This document shows, in pieces, positions 20,411 to 31,394 of a DNA stretch of 64,000 nt. The stretch is from Eukaryota sp. TZLM1-RC (taxonomy: Eukaryota; Metamonada: BaSk clade), in NCBI GenBank assembly GCA_040285825.1, contig JAUPSS010000013.1, positions 434,001-498,000 on the forward strand. Direction: 5' to 3'. A program made the translations under genes and the position numbers. The notes below the pieces were generated by a model that was not told the DNA's origin, made no database searches, and saw nothing but the letters and a program-made list of their open reading frames with translations. Every line of letters begins with the position of its first letter. The stretch's first letter is position 1.

Positions 20411-23106
20411 ATGAAAATTGAGCGAGTGTTCCAGGAATCTCAACGGCTTTCTTTCATCTTGCAAACACCTTTTTGGCGAATGCATTTTCTCCAGACCAAG
20501 GCACTTATTTGGAAAAACTTCCAAATCCAGAAACGCTCATGGGTGTCCCTTGGATTTCAAATCATTCTCTTGCCTTTTCTTCTAAGTCTTTTGATGCAAG
20601 TCATGGAATCATCATTTAATGAACAGATGGAATTTACTCGTTCCGTTCCCACTCGCCCAGATGAACCAATTATCGACAATATTCCCAAATGCCAGCCTCC
20701 CCGCGGAAGTGATTTCTGTATCTCCCTAGCTTATGCTCCTAAGTGTCCAGTGCTCGACGGTATAATGAACAAAATTCGCACAGACTCTGGTTTGGATGAA
20801 GATGATATCCGTGCTTTTGATGATCTTGAATCCATGGATACATACACCATTGAAAACCTCAATGTGACTCAAGTGGCCGTCAATTTCCCTGACCTTGACT
20901 CTACCTCAACTTCATTAGACCCACAAGCTGATATTGTGTATGATGTGATTCTCAACACCACGGCCTGGAATTGTCCAAATACTAACGAAATGGAAACAAC
21001 TGTGTGCACATTAGACCCAGTTAATGGTATGTGTTCTCTATGTTGAACTTATCACAGGAATCTATTTAATTGTAAAGAAACTAGTTGATCAAGAAATTAT
21101 GAAAGCATTTGTTGGCGAGTCTGTGACCCTAAAGACATCATGGAAACGTACAGTACATCCTCAATTGCTTCCTACTGATCTGTTTGTTTTTCCCTGCACC
21201 TAATTTCAGCTATGCCATGGCAGGCAGAATGATGACATTCTTCCTCTTCCTCATATACTCCCTCAACGTTCTCGCAACACTGGTTGGGGAGAAGGAAAAG
21301 GGTATAAAGATGTACCTACGTCTCTTCTCCATGACTGACTTTCCTTACTGGTTTAGTCACTTTATTGTCCCACTAGGATGTTTCCTCATCTTGACTCTCT
21401 GGTATTGGGCCATGGGCTACATGTTTGATCTCGCCATGTTTACTGAGACCAATCCGCTCCTTTTAATCATTGCATTCTTGATCATATCCTCCCAAGTAAT
21501 TGCTTTTGTCTTCCTCATTTCATGCTTCTTCAAATCCACGAGAGCTGGAGTCATTGCTGGTTTCGCTATCATCATGGTATATCTTTTCCCATTCACACTC
21601 ACCTCAGGTCTCTTACATGTTTGATGCCATCGCAGTTCACCTCTTCATTGAGGGTGTTGACCGCTGGATTCGTGTTCTTTTTACCTTTTACCCCACTGTC
21701 CCATGTGAGCTCGCTATGCTGATCATGGCCACAGTCGCCGCTGACACTTCCTCTCCCGGAATGTCATTTGGCGATCTTAATACCGTCTACCCCAACTCAA
21801 TGTACACATTAATGGACTCTTTCGTATTTATGATTCGTAATACCATCATTTGTATTACCCTAGCTTGGTACTTTGATAATATCCTCCCCTCTGGCTGTGG
21901 CCATCGCCGCCCTTGGTACTTCCCCTTCACTAAATCTTATTGGTATGGTACTGCTGCTGATGTTCCAGATGTCTCCACCGCCAAGCATCCAGTTGGTAAG
22001 ATTAAGCACGATGATATAGGTAAGGAAAGGGAATTGGTAATGTCCCTTGATCCTTCTTCTGTACCTATCATTATGAAACGCCTTCACAAAAAGTTTGGTA
22101 ATTTCACCGCTGTAGAAGATCTTTGCCTTAAAGTCGAAAACAACGAACTTCTTGCTCTGCTTGGACCCAATGGTATGGCTAATGCATTGTATTTTTGCTA
22201 ACTCTAGGTGCAGGTAAAACCACTGCCATCAAGTCTCTCATTTCTTGTGACGTTCCCACTGGAGGAGCATGTTATGTACTTGGACATCCTGTCGGAGGAA
22301 TCCCTTCACGTGATATGCTAAGAAAAATCGGATATTGTCCTCAGTTCGATGTCCTTTTTGATCAGCTCACATTCAAGGAACATCTCATTATCTATTCTCA
22401 CCTCAAAGGTTTAGATAAGAAGGCCTCCATTGCTGAAGCTGAACGTTTACTCAAGGACGTCCAGCTCACTGAAGCTTCTGATAAGCTTTCCTGTGAAGGC
22501 TCTGGTGGTATGCAAAGACGACTGGCAATTGCAATCTCACTGATCAACAACCCTCAAGTTCTCGTTCTTGATGAACCCACAACTGGTTTGGATGTCAGAG
22601 TTCGAGCTAATTTATGGGAAATTATTATGGAAATCCGCAAAGATCGCGCTGTCATCATCACCACTCATTCAATGGAAGAAGCTGAACAGCTCTCCACTAG
22701 AGTAGCCATTATGTGTCATTCACGACTCCACGCTTTAGGTACATCACTTCGCCTACGTAATGCATTTGGTTCAGGTTACAAAGTTCTCATTGAGATTAAT
22801 GACGATAGTGATGTTGATGCCATTCTTGGAGTTTTGAAGACTGATGAATTTCTATCTGCAGATATCGAAATTGTTGGCCACACTTCTACATTAATTACAC
22901 TCGACGTTCCTGTTAAATCTTCCCATATGATTAGTGATTTGTTGCGTGAATATGAAGACAAGCAAAATACTTTTGGTTTTGTTGATATTGGTGTCGATTT
23001 AACTACTTTAAAGGATGTTTTTATTGATTTAAGAGACAAATCAGATAAGGAATTTGTTGAAGAGTTTCCTGAATTGGCTGGAAAAGTAAATTCTCGTGAT
23101 GAGTAG
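20411..23106 (+). CDS. half-size ABC transporter, subfamily A (copy 2)
   Basis: Same layout as copy 1 at 7.5-10.1 kb: one membrane domain, then one ATPase domain, 856 residues. The N-terminal helix (WVSLGFQIILLPFLLSLLM) is followed by a large loop, then a cluster of helices. The ATPase has Walker A GPNGAGKTT, signature CEGSGGMQRRL, Walker B VLVLDEPTTGLD and H-loop TTHSMEEAEQ. Introns are inferred at 21027-21057, 21182-21209, 21577-21607 and 22173-22207 (31, 28, 31 and 35 nt). They leave 2571 nt, an exact codon multiple. The last intron splits Walker A at the Gly of PNGAGK, a few codons from the copy 1 position. The signature reads GSGGM instead of the usual SGGM start, a small deviation. Confidence 0.92.
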
Positions 23107-23639
23107 ATTATTTTTTTTAATTTTGTTTATAAATATTTTTTGCTATTTATCCTTTTTTAGGGAAAATTAATTAGTGTTTCAGTTATAATTTTTGATGTTT
23201 TGACCTTATTGATAACTTTTGTTTCCATTTAAAACAACAATTGGGTTCTAGTTCGGTGACAGCCAGCGTATTCAAAGGTTTATTACTGAATTGAAAAGTA
23301 CACTTATCGAATTTCTCACAAAACAAGCTTCTTATCAATTAAGTATTTGGACTTACCTTTCGTTGATGGTACACCACATGTGTAAAACAAATTCCACCTC
23401 AAAATATTCCAACAATTATACAGAGTTGGCTGAAAAGTGTTCAAACATTGTCAGAAGAGCTTGAACATTTGAACCTAGAAAAAGTGCTATAAGATTCTAC
23501 AGATTGGTAAGCAGAACAATTTCACATTACAAAATTGGTGCATTCACCAATTACACCTCATGTATGTTTCAAATTATCAGTTGTCTTTGTTATTCAAATT
23601 TTAAGTTTTCATACACATTGAATCAACCCTCAAGAATGC
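23107..23639. other. intergenic
   Basis: 3' flank of ABC transporter copy 2; T-rich just after the stop. Nothing else recognised. Confidence 0.4.
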
Positions 23640-23967
23640 AGAAAGGAGCAAGCACTCGAAGTATAATGATTTACTTGTATGTTTGAACAAACAACGTGGC
23701 AGAAACATCGTTTTTGTTCCAATTGGAATTTCTATTTTTGGTACTTTAGGCAGGGAAGGTTTATCTTTCTTGAATGATTTAGGCAGTTTCTTAAAAGACT
23801 CAGGACGTTCTTTTGATCAACTTATTTGGAAGAACAGAATTGTTTTCTCACTCTTTAAGGCTCTACCACGTTATTTTAACTCAATACTTTCAAGTATTAC
23901 TGAGTTTCACAATGTACGTGCTCATCAACCCGTAAATAGTGAGAATCTACCTTCATGTTGTAAGTGA
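23640..23967 (+). mobile_element. LINE relic, C-terminal tail (divergent subfamily)
   Basis: Encodes VPIGISIFGTLGREGLSFLN and LIWKNRIVFSLFKALPRY, the same tail block as other LINE copies but clearly divergent from subfamilies A, B and C. Broken by a stop near its start. Confidence 0.75.
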
Positions 23968-24566
23968 TCACTTATTTAGAATATTGCTTTGCTTTGTTGT
24001 TGTTTATAGTAATCTTGTTTGCATTCTTGGAATAAAGCCTAAATTTAGTTTTCATACACAGAAAATTTTTCTTCCTTACATTTGCAGTTGTTGCTCTTTT
24101 CTGCGCAGGTACCTTGAAGGTTTTTGAACCACTAACTGGCATTCGATATACTTATTCATCTATGTGAATTTGAAAGATTACTTATTTTTTCATATTTATC
24201 AATATTCTCACAATTAATGACATGATGGTTCAATACGGCAACCAAAAACGAATTTGAAAACAGATCATCATTATATACACACTCAATCTTGTCTAGCTAT
24301 GCGTCTGTTTCTGATATTCTGTAATTCAAAACTATATCTTTAGACATCAATATAGTATTCGCTTCAGTCGTTTCTGTCTGCTGCTTCAATCTGTATTATT
24401 CATATTATTAGCCTTTTTATTGACCTTTTTTACTGATTTACTTTCAATTTGGTTAAGGTTCTCTTCAATAACATCGACATAATGTGAGACATTAGTAACT
24501 TACATAATCGAATAATTTAGTCCAAAAATTGAATAAATACAATAATTACAACTAAATAGAATAAAA
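23968..24566. other. intergenic
   Basis: AT-rich, between a LINE relic and the 3' end of the GET4-like gene. Nothing recognised. Confidence 0.4.
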
Positions 24567-25319
24567 TTAATTACAAATAATATCGAAATAACTTTCAATT
24601 TCTTGGTCAGAATTCAAAACATCATAAAAGACAGATCTCAAACCATTAAAAATTCTACTCTTAGCCTCCAAAGTAGAATTGCCAACCTCTACCACAAAAT
24701 AGGCCAACTTTAACGCCTTGTGTTCAATAGAAAAAACATTACTGAAAGCTTCATAAAATTGAGCTCCTAAATCAAACCTATTGTTTGAACAATAAAAGAG
24801 TACAACTTTAGTCAACAAAAAGCAAAATTCATCCATTGTTAATCTGGTTTTGTAAACATGTAAACACTGTAAGAGTAGCTCTTGTAGTTGGGAAAATATC
24901 TCATTTCGTGCAGTGTGCAACATTCCATGGACTGAGTAGTACAGGCATCTGGGATAGTTTCCTTCGTTGTATTGGCATTGGGAGATTTGATATGATACTT
25001 TAGCTTTCTGTACATCATGTGCTTCATCAAAAAGGGAGCACAGACATGGTAAAATGTACCTGCATCCTTCAGAGTGTCTGGAACTTGTAATCTTTTCAAT
25101 GATAGGTAACATGTTCTCAATCTCCATAGATCGGCTTTTGCATACATGTTCAACCAGCTTGCTGGCTGTTAAGTGATGATCTGAGTCAAGGAATAGTTGG
25201 ATTATGTTGATCACTGTCTGTGAATCGTTAGCTTTCAACTTTCTTGTAATAATGGACTGAGCAGAAAGAAAAGCGTCATACTCGTGGCCAGAAGTGAGCC
25301 GGTCTTTGATACTTTCCAT
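24567..25319 (-). CDS. GET4/TRC35-like protein (tail-anchored protein targeting)
   Basis: A 250-residue all-helical protein from MESIKDRLTSGHEYDAF. The opening charged helix followed by G-x-EYDAF resembles the GET4 N-terminal repeat. The middle TPR-like repeats (FLDSDHHLTASKLVEHV, QISQCQYNEGNYPRCLYYS) and the ending with SYFDIICN also fit the GET4 alpha-solenoid. In other eukaryotes GET4 bridges GET5/BAG6 and the GET3 ATPase, which insert tail-anchored proteins into the ER. The frame is open to an earlier ATG at 25391, but those 24 residues have no counterpart I know. Another solenoid protein cannot be excluded. Confidence 0.6.
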   Translation of the reverse strand: MESIKDRLTSGHEYDAFLSAQSIITRKLKANDSQTVINIIQLFLDSDHHLTASKLVEHVCKSRSMEIENMLPIIEKITSSRHSEGCRYILPCLCSLFDEAHDVQKAKVSYQISQCQYNEGNYPRCLYYSVHGMLHTARNEIFSQLQELLLQCLHVYKTRLTMDEFCFLLTKVVLFYCSNNRFDLGAQFYEAFSNVFSIEHKALKLAYFVVEVGNSTLEAKSRIFNGLRSVFYDVLNSDQEIESYFDIICN

Positions 25320-25749
25320 TATGAATAATGGGCAAGAATATGCTTTTTTTAATTTATCAAACATCTTGAGAAATGCAGTCGTAAATTGCATTTTGTGCTA
25401 TAGAAGGAAAGAACTGCACGTTCGTTCTTGTAAACATATCCTCATCATATTAACTCCAAACTTATTATATATTTTCATAATAAGTTATGAAAGTGATATA
25501 TTATTACCAAAAAAATCAATTAATTTAACACAAAGTATGGTAAGTAGAATTAATGAAATCAATTTCGTTGCATTGAAGCGGTTATTATTGGTTTAATGGA
25601 TATATAAACCTTATCAATCAGTATGGGTACGCATTTGAATTTAATTAGGTGAACCTACTTGAAATTGACAATATTCATTATTTTTATTATTAATTAATTT
25701 TTTTATTAATTATTTAATCAATTGTTCATAACTCAGAATTTTATTCAAG
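25320..25749. other. 5' flank of the GET4-like gene
   Basis: Open frame continues to 25391 on the minus strand; beyond that AT-rich with no motif recognised. Confidence 0.35.
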
Positions 25750-25885
25750 TGCTGAGTAAATGCTTTACACTTCCAAACCCACTAATAGCACTTCCTCATT
25801 AATAGCTAAAATGGCTTCAGATATCATCGTTATAAAAAGTTTAATGATACAAAAAACGCAATTCTATTTGGCAACAAAGAATAAG
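25750..25885 (-). mobile_element. LINE relic, tail fragment
   Basis: Minus strand reads NCVFCIIKLFITMISEAILA followed by NEE, matching NRIVFSIFKGMLKMVSDALL of the 51.7-kb copy. Contains an in-frame stop; only about 40 codons remain. Confidence 0.6.
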
Positions 25886-26184
25886 TCAAATACAAAATAA
25901 TATGAACAACATTTAGATTAACTACACAATAAAGAGTCCGAGTGTCAAAATTTTGTATGCTTCACCTATGTACGTGCCTCACAATGTAACTAATGAATTA
26001 ATTGAACTGTTTTGAGAGAACAATTTTCAATATCTCAAAAAGCAATTGGTCTCTATACAAGTCACTGCTTGGGAAGCAAACCATGCACTGGGCTGTAACT
26101 GTTTTATTCACTTTTAACAGATGAATAATTTAATCCGGGAAAAATCATTAATAATTACGAGATCTTTAGTTTAGTCAAACAACA

Positions 26185-26285
26185 ACTGTTGAAGCAGGGG
26201 AGGCAGATTTTGAGAATGGTATTGAGAATGTGGGGTATTGGTTGTGTACTTTATGTTTTCACATTCCTTACTGTTGAAAAATATT
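26185..26285 (+). mobile_element. LINE 3' end fragment
   Basis: GGGGAGGCAGATTTTGAG and the following TTTATGTTTTCACATTCCTTA resemble bases 1314-1375 at the end of the first LINE fragment. The nearby frame 26189-26449 is therefore probably not a gene. Confidence 0.45.
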
Positions 26286-26568
26286 CGCTTAAACTTTCTC
26301 ACATTCCGCTCAAATTAATCCTTTATTACGTGACCACATTAACACTAATTATACAACTTATTATGAATCAACTGAAAGTAAAGAAGAATGATGAGAGCAA
26401 CGGAAAAAATGATAAAAAAATTGTTAATAAATTATTTACAAAAAATTAAAAAACAGGTTAAATAGAAATCATAATAATCCAAATAAAACTAATGAAGTTT
26501 TGAATTTAATTCTTTTTGAATTTTGTTTGAATTTAATAAATTGACAAAAAAGCCATTTACAAACCATC

Positions 26569-27114
26569 TCAACTTATGTTACAAAGTCTCTCCGCTCTTT
26601 CCCATAACAGTTTCCGATAACGTTCAACATCTTCTCTGAACAATTCAAATGCCTTGAACCGTTGTTGCTCCACTAGAAACTCCTTGTTCTTTAAACAGTA
26701 CCAGTTAGGTCTTGGTTCATCCACTGTAGCTGCTTCCTTGGTAAGAATGCCAAGCAGGAGATCGGTTTCCCGATGACGTAACAACGAGAGTGCCTGCTCA
26801 CACGTTTCCAACGACACGTCATCAGTGCTGAACTGCATCCCTGACCCAGGATCAGAATGGTAGTCACGGAGGAAAAAGAGTTGTTCATCTGTGAGAGTGG
26901 TTGGAAAGGAGTCATCGGTCATCGTTGGCGATGTTTGTGTGGTAAAAGTTTGATGAGATGAGGTGGGAGAGGTATCCTGAGATGATGGAGGTTCAGGATA
27001 ATTGAAGCGTGGAGCTTTCGGTATGGTTCTGCCTTTAATGTAGAGACGTTCATTGCGCTTCTGTGATATTGCAAAGCCTGATGGAAAGACATTAAACCTA
27101 GCAGTTGAAGCCAT
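26569..27114 (-). CDS. hypothetical protein, 181 residues
   Basis: An ATG-initiated intronless ORF beginning MASTARFNVFPSGFAIS. Residues 40-70 are Ser/Thr/Pro-rich and probably disordered. The C-terminal 110 residues are predicted to be helical with many Glu, Arg and Leu (EQALSLLRHRETDLLLGIL; RFKAFELFREDVERYRKLLW). No domain recognised. The coherent composition and a proper start support a real gene. Confidence 0.6.
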   Translation of the reverse strand: MASTARFNVFPSGFAISQKRNERLYIKGRTIPKAPRFNYPEPPSSQDTSPTSSHQTFTTQTSPTMTDDSFPTTLTDEQLFFLRDYHSDPGSGMQFSTDDVSLETCEQALSLLRHRETDLLLGILTKEAATVDEPRPNWYCLKNKEFLVEQQRFKAFELFREDVERYRKLLWERAERLCNIS

Positions 27115-27284
27115 TGTTACAGATGATGGCTATAACAATGAAATAAGTGTTCTTTTTACAGCAATGTAGAGGGACTCAGTTTTTGTTTTGTTTTGGACTC
27201 AGATTTTCTCCTTAATAACAGCAGTACCACTATCTTTGAACCTTTGTCAACCTTGACTCTCTACAGGTATCCTGGTCTATCTCC

Positions 27285-27830
27285 ATCATTTACATGTGGT
27301 TTCATCACCGCCAATAAATATAGCGAAGCATTTCGATTTCTATTCCACAAGCTTTCGAATGCTTTACACATGGTTAGCCTCTGACAAATAGCCCTTTCCA
27401 TGGCCCATGATTTTTGCACCATCGTATTGTTTCAACTGTTTTCTCCGCTTTCTTGCAATTGAAACAATAGCAACTTGTTCGAAGCTTTTTAATGAACAAG
27501 TCCATATAACCCAAAATGTTTTTCCGCTAGAATTCTCACACCTTTTCGTTTGGTAGGTTTTTTGAATTTCATGTGTTTTCGTTGTTCCCAGTCTCCAACT
27601 CCGATAACTACTTGGCCGGGATCACCATTTACTGATTTGAATCCCTGGAACATCTTTGCCTCAGATCTTGTTAATCTTAATTAATCTCAGCCCACCATTG
27701 TCTTTTGATATTTGATGGTTCCACATAGGGGTATTTTTATCGAGTCAGTGGATTCTCATAGAAAAGTGTTTTTAACGGTTCAAAGAACTCCGCAATACAT
27801 CGGCTCGTCTTTTTTTGACGGTTTTATGTA
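27285..27830 (-). pseudogene. Fanzor-type (eukaryotic TnpB-like) RNA-guided nuclease relic
   Basis: Reading the minus strand across three frames gives, in order: VVIGVGDWEQRKHMKFKKPT then KRKGVRILAEKHFGLY; KKLRTSCYCFNCKKAEKTVE; and CKAFESLWNRNRNASLYLLA. This order matches the C-terminal half of Fanzor/TnpB proteins: the GDW strand, the TS-x-C-x2-C zinc ribbon, and the final WNRDRNAS block carrying a RuvC aspartate. Here that aspartate is Asn. Frameshifts and stops separate the blocks and the N-terminal half is not recognisable beyond about 27830. It is a dead fragment. Family assignment is by motif from memory. Confidence 0.7.
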
Positions 27831-28827
27831 CAGAGGAGCTTTTTAAAGAATCATACACATCTGGACATTACATCGATATTCTGTGACCCAATCTCAAGCC
27901 ATTGGGTCTATCATTTTGTAGGAACCCTTTTATTATTTCATTGATAAATATTGAATAATTCCTAAAATAAATAAACAAGCGAAGTATAAAGTAATAAATC
28001 CACAACTTCCTAATTTCACAATTTGTCTTTGTGACGGCTCGTCCATTTTTGTTTCTCTACACTTGTTGCTGATGTAATAATAATAATGTAATGATAATAA
28101 TTGCTCTTCTTTAGTTCAATGATTTCATCAATAATTTGTTTCTCTTCAAATTCAAAAAAATCCTTCGATATTTAGAAGTATCAAAATGAATAATAATCAA
28201 GGGATAATAAAAAAACAAATTATATTTTCAATCTAACATGTTTTCTTCCGTCAATTCATGCAACGATTTGAGACTTCCATCAGTACAGTGTAGACAAAAT
28301 CAATTGTTTATGGATAAATCACCTAGGTTTTGTGATATCTTCAGTGATTCAATCTCTGCAAAACTGAATATCCTACTGTAATGGAATGAACAGTCTTGAA
28401 AAAGTTGACAAATTTTGTGGTGGATGAGAACATTGTCAACAAAACCAATAAACTCTTTCGAAACCATTAGAGAAACATTGAAAGGTGACAGTATAAATAT
28501 CTTTTGAACTGGCTCACTTAACATTTCAGCTGGAAGTGATGGTCAAAGATATTGTATTAATGCAATTACTTGTTTGTAGAAACTTTAGAAAAGTTGGCCT
28601 TTTGCCCCAAAATGTTCAATTCCTAAAGTTTTAACAAACACAATATTGAGTAAAACTGAAACAAAAAAAGTGATAGAGGCCAAATATCCAAATTAAACAA
28701 AAACAATTCATCACTCTGATACTTCCTACTTTTAATGCATGTATTTGACAATGATTAGTAAACCTCATAAAACACATATAAATAAAACTTCAAAATAAAA
28801 GCCACAGATATTTATTATAAGGGAAAG
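27831..28827. other. intergenic with decayed sequence
   Basis: Probably contains more of the degraded Fanzor unit up to about 28000 but no readable block. A 74-codon minus frame at 28300-28524 has no domain; I leave it uncalled. TAA/TAATAATG microsatellite-like run at 28075-28105. Confidence 0.35.
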
Positions 28828-29385
28828 CTAAATTGGATTATAGAGTCTACTATGAACTGTTTCAGATCGTACTACAGACTCCAACTCTATTCCACAACTA
28901 GCAGGCTCTGTACGACAAAAGAACCTTGTGAATCTTGTACACAAGTATCTACTCCATACCAAACATTTGGATTTAAAGTTTGGCTTTGGGAGTGCGCAGA
29001 GCAATATGCGGTCGGCCAACAACTTGACGTCAACGTTTGGATCAGAAATAGACTGGGAAGATGTCAGAATACAGTGAAATAAGTTGACCATCCACGTTGG
29101 AATTCCATTTGAATCAACTAAATAACTATCATAAATTGGAATTCCAAATGCCTTTACCCTGTCTGTCCGCAATGTCACTATGCTTCCTACCTTGGCCGTA
29201 ACTGAGACAAGTGGTGTACTGGAACCAGTTGGAATAAGGAATGCTTCCCAACCTTCAATGCATTGAAACAGATCAGCACCAATGGGCCGGAAGTGACCCT
29301 TAAATGGCGTATTGTAGTGCATTTCTAGGGAGAAGGAACCCCATCTGAAGCGATGTACATCAAAGCTAAGTAAGTCGTTCACCAT
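28828..29385 (-). CDS. hypothetical protein, probably with a further 5' exon
   Basis: The ORF from ATG 29385 (MVNDLLSFDVHRFRWGSFSL) has 185 codons and ends in TAG. It is mixed alpha/beta in character and contains GADLFQCIEGWEAFLIPTG; no family recognised. If a 22-nt GTTTCT...GATAG intron at 29441-29462 is removed, the frame continues upstream through RHVIFTKGYLPSNPYDVLAA and on to about 29570. The ATG may therefore be internal. I could not find a clean first exon. Confidence 0.5.
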   Translation of the reverse strand: MVNDLLSFDVHRFRWGSFSLEMHYNTPFKGHFRPIGADLFQCIEGWEAFLIPTGSSTPLVSVTAKVGSIVTLRTDRVKAFGIPIYDSYLVDSNGIPTWMVNLFHCILTSSQSISDPNVDVKLLADRILLCALPKPNFKSKCLVWSRYLCTRFTRFFCRTEPASCGIELESVVRSETVHSRLYNPI

Positions 29386-29709
29386 GATGAAAGAGAAAAA
29401 ACGAGCTGCGAGTACATCATAAGGATTGCTGGGAAGATAGCTATCAAGTAGGAGATAGAAACCCTTTAGTAAAAATTACATGTCTGAAATTGAGATGTTG
29501 GGAGAAAACAGTGATTAAATCTCCTGATGTGATGTTCAATTTCGTTGCTGAAGAACCATGTGTTTTTCACCGAGTTCTCAATTGTTCTTGTAAGCGGCTA
29601 TTTGGTGTTGACGAACATTAGTATATAATTCATAACAGAATAATTGCTTTAATAATGAGTGATGAAAAGTATTTGTTACACAAAGAGACTATAGTTGTGT
29701 GTCAAAAGA

Positions 29710-29918
29710 TCAACAACTTGGAGTCACCTGAGCGATTGAAATTTCATACTCTGGCAGAAGGAGTTGCAATGGGTTGAGTCCTTCTGTTATTTGGTCTAGT
29801 TCAGTTTTCAGTTCATTGTTTAAGTCGTCTAGTTTTACAACAAAACCTGATATTTCATCCAATCTCCAAAAAAACCTTAAATGTTCGGCTCCACTGCAGT
29901 GACATCCACACACGTCAT
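29710..29918 (-). CDS. small helical hypothetical protein with a 20-nt intron
   Basis: A 5-nt first exon (ATGAC, 29914-29918), a 20-nt intron at 29894-29913 (GTGTGT...CTGCAG) and a 184-nt second exon give 63 codons: MTGAEHLRFFWRLDEISGF and on. The second half is a Glu/Leu-rich helix (LDDLNNELKTELDQITEGL) that could be a coiled coil. The donor GTGTGT is weaker than others in the window. Unknown function. Confidence 0.35.
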
Positions 29919-30061
29919 TGCCACATCATCACACGTGGTTTGATGCTATTCAACATCAAACATTATTACTCATTGGTGAGGACGACAGCGTTCAACGTGT
30001 TATCATTGTCTACAATATTTTTAATAATAAATAATAATAATAAATAACTAAATAATAAATA

Positions 30062-30345
30062 ATAAAGTAGTTTTCGTTTGTTCCTTTTGCCTTTTCGATT
30101 TTTGGCAACATTGGACAGTCCGCCTTGAATTTTATCAATGAATTTGGTAATTTATGCCGTTCAAGTGGTAAGAATTTTGCAGGGAATTTATGGAAGAATC
30201 GTATCATTTTCGCCTTGTACAGAAGTGTTCCCAAGTACTTGAGTTTAATGATGTCGAAGCTGTGTTAGAATTCATCAAGAGTTGGCGTGGAGAATTTTGT
30301 TTCTTATGTGTTTTTGTTTGTTTTGTTATGTTTTGTTACTTTTTT
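30062..30345 (+). mobile_element. LINE relic, tail (subfamily B)
   Basis: Nearly identical to the end of the copies at 46.2 and 47.3 kb: FVPFAFSIFGNIGQSALNFI and LWKNRIIFALYRSVPKYLSL. A substitution creates a stop shortly before the usual end. Preceded by a TAA/TAAA-rich run. Confidence 0.85.
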
Positions 30346-30370
30346 TATATATTAACTAAATAATAAATAA

Positions 30371-31332
30371 AGAGACTGACTAAATCCAAAACTAGTTACA
30401 AAATTGACTAGATACAAAATCAATCTCGCTGCACTGTTTCCACTTCTGTTTACCAACACATGACGTCACATCCCTCACTGTTAGAAACAACTCCTGCACC
30501 CCTACTCTCCTCCACCTGTCGAGTTCTAGTACCTGTCTGTATCTAAAAGCAAGCTCAGTAGAGCTTTGGTGACTTATGAATAAATTTCTTATGCTACCAT
30601 TGCCATCGTATGCAATGTTGTAAAGCCATTCATGTTGATCCTGTAATTGTGATATTAACCAACTAAGACTACTAAGTCCTTCATTACGTTTTCTCTTCCA
30701 TTCAGTTTTCCTATTGCCAATATCTTTTTTGGTGAGTGGACAATGAGACAATGTATCTTCTTCAATTTTTGGATACTTTGCACTTAAAAGATTAAGAATC
30801 TTCTTTGGTGTCATTTCAGCAACAAAATATGAGTGTAATTCCTCCATATGTTGCTGGGCCCACCAGAGCCGATATCCACAATATCCTGATAGGTTAGGGA
30901 GTTTCGGATGGTTATGTGTTCCGTCACTACTTTTGACCTTCCAAATGCTGTTTTCCATTGATAAATAAACTCTGAACGTACAATCTTGCTTTATTGACCT
31001 AGAATAGTCTACAACATCATGAGTTTCTGTTGAGATTTCATCAAGGACCGAATCAACTTCACTAGAAAACTGACCTTGGGTACAATGGAGGTAAGTGAAG
31101 ATATCACTAGTAGAGGCAGAGATGTAGAGGACGAAGCCTTCTCGGAAACCCCACACTTTAATAGCATTGATAAGGGAATCACGACAGGTGGAGGAGAGTA
31201 GGGGTGCAGGAGTTGTTTCTAACAGTGAGGGATGGGACGTCATGTGTTGGTAAACAGAAGTGGAAACAGTGCAGCGAGATTGATTTTGTATCTAGTCAAT
31301 TTTGTAACTAGTTTTGGATTTAGTCAGTCTCT
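30371..31332 (-). mobile_element. short MULE-type element with 151-bp terminal inverted repeats
   Basis: Bases 30371-30521 and 31182-31332 are inverted copies with one mismatch (GACGTCAC versus GACGTCCC). Outer ends are AGAGACTGACTAAATCC. The 962-bp unit contains a single ORF. The flanks are AT-rich (TAATAAATAA on the left, AAATAAAATAA on the right), so a target duplication cannot be defined. The same repeat end occurs as a remnant at 55569-55612. Confidence 0.88.
30392..31243 (-). CDS. truncated MULE-like transposase, N-terminal half
   Basis: A 283-codon ORF. Residues 85-115 (CTFRVYLSMENSIWKVKSSD then GTHNHP) form the FAR1/WRKY-GCM1-like zinc finger of MULE transposases. Downstream helices (TPKKILNLLSAKYPK, FISHQSSTELAFRYRQVLELD) match the region leading to the first catalytic Asp. 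The sequence then runs into the left inverted repeat, so DDE residues two and three are absent. About 20 N-terminal and 43 C-terminal codons lie in the inverted repeats themselves. It could bind element ends but should not catalyse transposition. Confidence 0.75.
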   Translation of the reverse strand: MTSHPSLLETTPAPLLSSTCRDSLINAIKVWGFREGFVLYISASTSDIFTYLHCTQGQFSSEVDSVLDEISTETHDVVDYSRSIKQDCTFRVYLSMENSIWKVKSSDGTHNHPKLPNLSGYCGYRLWWAQQHMEELHSYFVAEMTPKKILNLLSAKYPKIEEDTLSHCPLTKKDIGNRKTEWKRKRNEGLSSLSWLISQLQDQHEWLYNIAYDGNGSIRNLFISHQSSTELAFRYRQVLELDRWRRVGVQELFLTVRDVTSCVGKQKWKQCSEIDFVSSQFCN

Positions 31333-31394
31333 AAATAAAATAAATAATAATAACTAGTACCTATATTAATTCCATTGTTTTTTTAGCTTTCCAT

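Noticed and set aside
26189-26449. 86-codon membrane-like protein
   Set aside because: Its first part matches the 3' end of the LINE fragment at 1.3 kb, so the frame is probably transposon-derived noise.
30010-30234. Minus frame of 74 codons, also seen at 45980-46177 and 47052-47249
   Set aside because: It recurs only because it is antisense to the conserved LINE subfamily B tail on the plus strand.
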